Shown here piece by piece: positions 7,223 to 10,736 of a DNA stretch of 10,736 bases. Numbering within the stretch: position 1 is the first letter of the stretch; each line of letters opens with the position of its first letter. The stretch comes from Deltaproteobacteria bacterium (GTDB lineage Bacteria; Myxococcota; Polyangia; Haliangiales; Haliangiaceae), in the NCBI GenBank assembly GCA_018262455.1, contig JAGSPR010000219.1, positions 1-10,736 of the forward strand, read 5' to 3'. The notes under the pieces are model-generated. The model was not told the DNA's origin, made no database searches, and was given only the letters and a program-made list of their open reading frames with translations. The position numbers were made by a program, and so were the translations under genes.

Positions 7223-8877
7223 GGTGGTTTGCCTCCGATGGCCTTCCAGGCAGCGGTCTTGATCGATTGTCTCCGTGTCGTGATGCCGTCCCAGGGATCA
7301 CGGCGCAGCCGCGCGAGCCGGCGCGGGACGGTCGACGTGTCGAACGCCGCGGGATCGACCCCGTGGGCGAGCTCTTCCCAGGTGATCGGCACGGCCACCG
7401 GCGCACCGGCCCGCGCACGCGGCGAGTACGGTGCGATGAACGTCGCGCCTCGTGTGTTGCGGAGGTAGTCGAGAAAGATCTTCCCGCTGCGGCGGGACTT
7501 GGCCATGTTCGTGGTGTAGAGCGACGGCTCGTCGCGCACGACCGTCAGGGCGACCGCCTTGGCGAAGGCCCTGGTGTCATCCCAGCCGAGCCGGCGCTCG
7601 ACCGGTGCGACGACGTGGAGCCCCTTGCCTCCCGTGGTCTTCACGTAGCTCGCGAGGCCCAGCTCGGAGAGCCGGCGCCGCATGTGAAACGCCGCGAGCG
7701 CGACGCGGTCCCACCCGAGCCCGGCGTCGGGGTCGAGGTCGAACACCAGCAGGTCGGGCTGCTCGGGCCGGTCGGCATGCGAGCCCCAGGTGTGGATCTC
7801 GAGCGTGCCGAGCTGCGCGAGCGCGACGAGGCCCGGCATGTCGTCGATCCGCATGTAATCGATGATCTTGCCTGCTGCTTCCTCGATCGCCAGCCGATGG
7901 ATCGAGGGAGGCGAGCCGTCGAGCAGGTGCTTCTGGAAGAAGCACGGCTTGGTGTGGCCCTCGGGACAGCGCACGATCGTGAGCGGCCGGTTGGCGACGT
8001 GTGGCAGCATCCAGTCCGCGACGACCGCGAGGTACGCGATGAGCTGGCCCTTGGTGATGCCCTGATCCGGATACAGCACGCGATCGAGGTTCGTCAGCGG
8101 GTAGTCGAGCGGCAGCCTGGAGACGAGCCCGAGCAGCTCGTCGGTCGAGGTGGCGCGGGCGGGCACGGCGGGATCCGGATCCTCGGCGATCTGCTCGAGG
8201 GTCCGGCCGCTGATCACGCTCGCGGGCTGGTCTCGCAGGATGTCGGCCCGGTCATCGGCCGCCTCGTCGCGACCCTTGAATAGCAGCCAGCTCTCGTGCT
8301 TTGCGCCTGCCTCGCTCCTGATGCGCACGAGGTGCCAGCGACCGTGCAGCTTGTCGCCGTGCAGCGTGAAGGTCAGCCGGCCCTGCTGCATCGCCTCTCG
8401 CGGGTCACCCTCGGGCTCCCAGGTGCCGCGATCCCACACCGCGACGGTCCCGCCGCCGTACTGGCCCTTCGGGATGATGCCCTCGAAGCTCGCATAGTCG
8501 AGCGGGTGATCCTCCGTGCGCACGGCGAGCCGGCGCTGCTTCGGGGACAGACTCGGCCCCTTCGGTACCGACCACGACAGCAGGACCCCGTCGAGCTCCA
8601 GGCGAAAGTCGTAGTGGAGGCGCCGCGCGGCGTGCTTCTGGATGACGAAGCTGTTGCCCTCGCGAGCGATCGGGTCCGCCCGGCTCGCCGAGGCTCGCAG
8701 AGCCTTCGTATCCGCCCGGCTCGCCGAGGCTCGCAGAGCAATTCTTGCACCCAGCGCTGGGTCTCCGCTCGGTTCAGCCGTGCGCGAGAAGTCGCGCATC
8801 GCACGGTAATTCGCGAGCTTGGGCGCTGCTGCGCGGTCCAAGGCGGGGGGGATGGCGGGGGCCATGGCGCGGGCCAT
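7219..8877 (-). CDS. ligD: LigD-like 3'-phosphoesterase/polymerase (PE-POL), no ligase domain
   Basis: 552 residues from ATG 8877. The frame stays open to 8943 and beyond, but 10 of the 22 codons between 8943 and 8878 end in A or T, against almost none in the first codons after 8877, so I place the start at 8877 or 8865. Residues about 22-201 are the LigD phosphoesterase domain: ANYRAMRDFSRTAEP, then QKHAARRLHYDFRLELDG and TEDHPLDY. All six residues matching the characterised Pseudomonas site are present (H82, H88, D90, R92, H124, Y128). Residues about 258-541 are the primase-like polymerase: VFDLDP with D380 and D382, KTTGGKGLHVV, FLDYLRN with D470, and YSPRARAGAPVAVP. No ATP-dependent ligase module lies between or after them, so in NHEJ-type end repair it would process ends and fill gaps but need a separate ligase and Ku, neither seen here. 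The linker at 39-76 is long and contains a duplicated peptide. Confidence 0.93.
   Translation of the reverse strand: MARAMAPAIPPALDRAAAPKLANYRAMRDFSRTAEPSGDPALGARIALRASASRADTKALRASASRADPIAREGNSFVIQKHAARRLHYDFRLELDGVLLSWSVPKGPSLSPKQRRLAVRTEDHPLDYASFEGIIPKGQYGGGTVAVWDRGTWEPEGDPREAMQQGRLTFTLHGDKLHGRWHLVRIRSEAGAKHESWLLFKGRDEAADDRADILRDQPASVISGRTLEQIAEDPDPAVPARATSTDELLGLVSRLPLDYPLTNLDRVLYPDQGITKGQLIAYLAVVADWMLPHVANRPLTIVRCPEGHTKPCFFQKHLLDGSPPSIHRLAIEEAAGKIIDYMRIDDMPGLVALAQLGTLEIHTWGSHADRPEQPDLLVFDLDPDAGLGWDRVALAAFHMRRRLSELGLASYVKTTGGKGLHVVAPVERRLGWDDTRAFAKAVALTVVRDEPSLYTTNMAKSRRSGKIFLDYLRNTRGATFIAPYSPRARAGAPVAVPITWEELAHGVDPAAFDTSTVPRRLARLRRDPWDGITTRRQSIKTAAWKAIGGKPP
7232..7236 (-). promoter_or_regulatory. 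Shine-Dalgarno GGAGG for the TM2-like gene
   Basis: On the - strand GGAGG is followed by 9 nt and then ATG at 7222. It lies within the last codons of ligD, so terminating ribosomes could restart at the overlapping ATGA. It is the clearest ribosome binding site in the window. Confidence 0.7.
8675..8739. repeat. Two identical 29-bp direct repeats, 36-bp period, inside ligD
   Basis: Copies at 8675-8703 and 8711-8739 (beginning TCCGCCCGGCTCGCCGAGG) are identical over 29 bp and separated by 7 bp. The 36-bp period keeps the frame and yields ALRASASRAD twice, joined by TK, in the LigD linker before the phosphoesterase active site. Each copy contains the inverted motif CTCG-C-CGAG. Confidence 0.9.
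8749..8762. repeat. 14-bp perfect palindrome beside the ligD direct repeats
   Basis: ACCCAGCGCTGGGT reads the same on both strands. It lies 9 bp from the second direct repeat, in codons of unusual composition within ligD. It may be one end of a small inserted element, or chance. Confidence 0.6.
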
Positions 8878-8884
8878 GGCGCGG
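8861..8884. repeat. Tandem 12-bp repeat GCCATGGCGCGG at the ligD start
   Basis: Two perfect back-to-back copies (8861-8872, 8873-8884). They encode the alternating Met codons at the beginning of LigD on the - strand. The ten-base core CCATGGCGCG occurs a third time at 8940-8949, exactly over the DUF72 start codon. Confidence 0.85.
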
Positions 8885-8941
8885 GTAGATGCACGGGAGG
8901 TGCCACGCCGTGCGGGCGCGCCTCGTGCATCGCGATGAACC
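8878..8941. promoter_or_regulatory. Divergent intergenic region, ligD / DUF72 gene
   Basis: With the LigD start at 8877 this leaves 64 bp for both promoters. No convincing -10/-35 or Shine-Dalgarno is placed for either start; GGGAGG at 8895-8900 is 41 nt from the DUF72 ATG, too far to serve it. A short + strand frame opens at ATG 8864 or 8876, in frame with DUF72, and ends at TGA 8936-8938, one codon before the DUF72 ATG. Confidence 0.35.
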
Positions 8942-9808
8942 ATGGCGCGCGTGTTCGTCGGGACCAGCGGCTGGATGTACCCGGGCTGGCGCGCGCACCT
9001 GTACGGCGACGCGCCGGTCAAGCGCTGGCTCGAGATCGCGTCGCGCACGTTCTCGGCGCTCGAGATCAACGGCGCGTTCTACACGCAGATCCAGCCGGCG
9101 ACCTACGCGCGGTGGCGGCAGGTGACTCCCGATGACTTTCGGTTCGCGCTCAAGGGCCACCGGTTCGTGACGCACGGAAAGCGGCTGAACGACTGCGAGC
9201 CGTCGATCGTGCGGCTCCGCGATCAGGCGCGCGGGCTCGGTGACAAGCTCGCCGCGGTGGTGTGGCAGCTGCCGAGCACCTTCGAGGTCCACGTGGAGCG
9301 ACTCGCCAGCTTCCTGCGCGCGCTCGAGGTGTGGCCCGAGGTCCGACACGCGCTCGAGCTGCGGCATCGCTCGTGGTTCGTCCCCGCGGTCGCCGATCGG
9401 ATGCGCGAGGCGCGGGTCGCGGTGTGCCTGAGCGATGCGCCGGACTTTCCGATGTGGCGCGAGGTCACGACCGATCTCGTCTACGTGCGGCTGCATGGCC
9501 ACACCCGCAAGTACGCTTCGAGCTACAGCCCGGCGAGCCTGCAGCGCTGGGCCACCGACGCCCGGCAGTGGCTCGACGAAGGCCGCGAGGTCCACGTCTA
9601 CTTCGACAACGACGCGGAGGGCCACGCCGTGCGCAACGCGCTCGCGTTCAACGTGCTCGTGGGCGGACCAGCTCCGCGAGCTGCTCTGCCGGTAGCGTGT
9701 TCAGGACGTCGCGCTTCCGGATCCGGGCGCGGCGCGCCATCGCGACCGCGAACCGCACCGCGCGCAGCCCCGCGATGGAATGCGCGTCGCTCGACAGCAC
9801 GAACTTGA
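8942..9808 (+). CDS. DUF72 family protein (YecE-like) with run-on C-terminal tail
   Basis: 288 residues from ATG 8942; the start is fixed by the family's N-terminal pattern MARVFVGTSGW. DUF72 landmarks follow in order: LEINGAFYTQ (40-49), KGHRFVTHGKRL (71-82), VVWQLPSTF (106-114), LELRHRSWF (138-146), YVRLHGHTRKY (181-191) and VYFDNDAEGHAVRNAL (219-234). The fold is a TIM-like barrel; the biochemical role of the family is unknown to me. The conserved part ends at about residue 238, the usual length. The last 47 codons (from 9665) lie antisense to the convergent PHP gene, encode an Arg/Ala/Pro-rich tail, and end in A or T in 25 cases, against 0 of the first 30. The tail is thus probably read-through after loss of the original stop, or a small frameshift. 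It lies head to head with ligD. Confidence 0.9.
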   Translation: MARVFVGTSGWMYPGWRAHLYGDAPVKRWLEIASRTFSALEINGAFYTQIQPATYARWRQVTPDDFRFALKGHRFVTHGKRLNDCEPSIVRLRDQARGLGDKLAAVVWQLPSTFEVHVERLASFLRALEVWPEVRHALELRHRSWFVPAVADRMREARVAVCLSDAPDFPMWREVTTDLVYVRLHGHTRKYASSYSPASLQRWATDARQWLDEGREVHVYFDNDAEGHAVRNALAFNVLVGGPAPRAALPVACSGRRASGSGRGAPSRPRTAPRAAPRWNARRSTART

Positions 9809-10736
9809 TGCCGCGCTGGACCGCCTTGCGGGCGTTGACCGGATCGAGATCGAGCCGGTGGGGATCACCGTTGATCTCGATCGCGGCCTGCGACTCGGCC
9901 ACGGCATCGAGCACCTCGTCGAGCCGGACCGCGATCGGTTCGCGCCGCACCACGAGCCGGCCCAGCGGGTGACCCCAGATCTTGAAGAATGGCTGGCGCA
10001 TCGCGGTGACGAGCCGGTTCGTCATGCCGTCCTCGTCGAGCTTGTAGCGCTGGTGCACGCTGGCGATGATGACGTCGAGCTCGCCGATCAGGTCGGGGGG
10101 CACGTCGATCGTGCCATCGGCGAGGATGTCGGCCTCGGTGCCATGCAGGATCTTCAGCTCGGGCGCGAGGCCGGCGATCTCGGTGGCCTGCTCGCGGAGC
10201 CGGGTCGCATCGAGCCCCCCCGCGTACGCCGCGGCCGCGGAGTGATCGGTGATCGTGATCGCTCCGAACCCGAGCTCGGCGGCGGCCTGCGCCATCTCGG
10301 CGATCGAGCTCTTGCCGTCGCTGTAGGTCGTGTGGCAATGGCAGGCGGCGGTGATGTCGTCGAGCGTGATCAGGTCGGAGAAGGTGTCACCGGCGAGCGC
10401 CGCCGAGACCTCGTCGCTGCCATCGCGCAGCTCGGGCGGGATCAGCGGGAGCCCGAGCGCGGTGTAGACGAGCTTCTCCTCGGTCGCTTCGAGCACCGAC
10501 AGGTCGATCCCACGATCCGCGGCACGCTCGCGCAGCATCGCGACGTGCTCGCGCGACCCGGTCGCCACGACCTGCGTCCAGCCGAAGCGCGCCGGCGCTG
10601 CCACGTAGACCTCCGCGCGCAGCCCGCCGGCCATGAAGCCAACGATCGGCGCCTCGCGCGACGCCTCCGCGGCCGCGCGATCGACCGAGGTGACGAGCGC
10701 GAAGTTGGCGAGCCGGTCGATCACGGCCGCGCGATC
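9648..10736 (-). CDS. PolX-type DNA polymerase/PHP phosphoesterase, C-terminal part (5' end outside window)
   Basis: The frame is open to the right edge (DRAAVIDRLAN...), so the gene starts beyond the window; the GTG at 10724 is internal. Residues are counted from that codon. Residues 1-100 match the end of the family X polymerase region: RFGWTQVVATGSREHVAMLRERA (46-68), then VYTALGLPLIPPELR (86-100). The PHP domain follows at about 124-345 with its metal ligands present: H129/H131 and D136 in CHCHTTYSDG, D160-H161, E197, H224, H252 and D313/H315 in SSDAHS. The end, DVLNTLPAEQLAELV, is typical. PolX PHP domains act as 3'-exonuclease/phosphatase in gap repair. The third polymerase Asp (usually V-D-L-R) appears as Glu37 in RAEVYVA, so the polymerase may be weak or dead. 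The 3' end overlaps the DUF72 gene by 161 bp. Confidence 0.87.
   Translation of the reverse strand, partial: DRAAVIDRLANFALVTSVDRAAAEASREAPIVGFMAGGLRAEVYVAAPARFGWTQVVATGSREHVAMLRERAADRGIDLSVLEATEEKLVYTALGLPLIPPELRDGSDEVSAALAGDTFSDLITLDDITAACHCHTTYSDGKSSIAEMAQAAAELGFGAITITDHSAAAAYAGGLDATRLREQATEIAGLAPELKILHGTEADILADGTIDVPPDLIGELDVIIASVHQRYKLDEDGMTNRLVTAMRQPFFKIWGHPLGRLVVRREPIAVRLDEVLDAVAESQAAIEINGDPHRLDLDPVNARKAVQRGIKFVLSSDAHSIAGLRAVRFAVAMARRARIRKRDVLNTLPAEQLAELVRPRAR

Noticed and set aside
8675..8739. CRISPR-like repeat pair
   Set aside because: There are only two repeats, a 7-bp spacer, no cas genes, and the unit is in frame within ligD.
8878..8943. LigD start at ATG 8943, sharing CATG with the DUF72 start
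   Set aside because: It is attractive as overlapping divergent starts, but the added 22 codons have poor GC3 (10 end in A/T), there is no Shine-Dalgarno, and the family does not need the extension. It remains possible.

Overview
The window is very GC-rich DNA in which almost every base is coding. Real genes are marked by third codon positions that are almost all G or C. The mix of families suggests a Myxococcota (delta-proteobacterial) chromosome: paired M16 peptidases with a LolA-like tail, a DUF4105/Lnb-type membrane protein, a ligase-less LigD, a winged-helix/TM2-like protein and a PolX-type PHP protein. That assignment is an inference from composition and gene content. I see no rRNA, tRNA, CRISPR array, insertion sequence or integrase.

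Left block, + strand (1-4491), a cell-envelope operon: the 3' part of an M16 peptidase gene, then a second M16 gene encoding a predicted lipoprotein, then a DUF4105/Lnb-like polytopic protein. Junctions are a 2-nt gap (or an ATGA overlap if the earlier start is used) and a GTGA overlap, so translation is probably coupled. The second M16 protein has lost the zinc-binding motif but keeps the R/Y pair. The first has no R/Y pair in its visible C-terminal lobe. This is the pattern of bacterial heterodimeric M16B proteases.

Middle block (4488-6676): an unrecognised 438-residue membrane protein on the - strand converges on the Lnb-like gene, and the two stop codons share a CTAG. It diverges, across a 119-bp gap, from an exported alpha/beta hydrolase on the + strand.

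Right block (6677-10736), with a DNA-repair flavour: a - strand pair of LigD-like phosphoesterase-polymerase (no ligase domain) and a winged-helix/TM2-like membrane protein, coupled by ATGA. Divergent from LigD is a DUF72 gene. Its 3' end runs 161 bp over the end of a convergent, right-truncated PolX/PHP gene.

No wholly new multi-gene system is evident. The points most worth a second look are the complementary M16 pair with its LolA-like fusion, the Lnb-like gene beside a lipoprotein gene, the repeat-bearing insert in the LigD linker, the run-on end of DUF72, and the PolX/PHP protein whose polymerase region looks degenerate.
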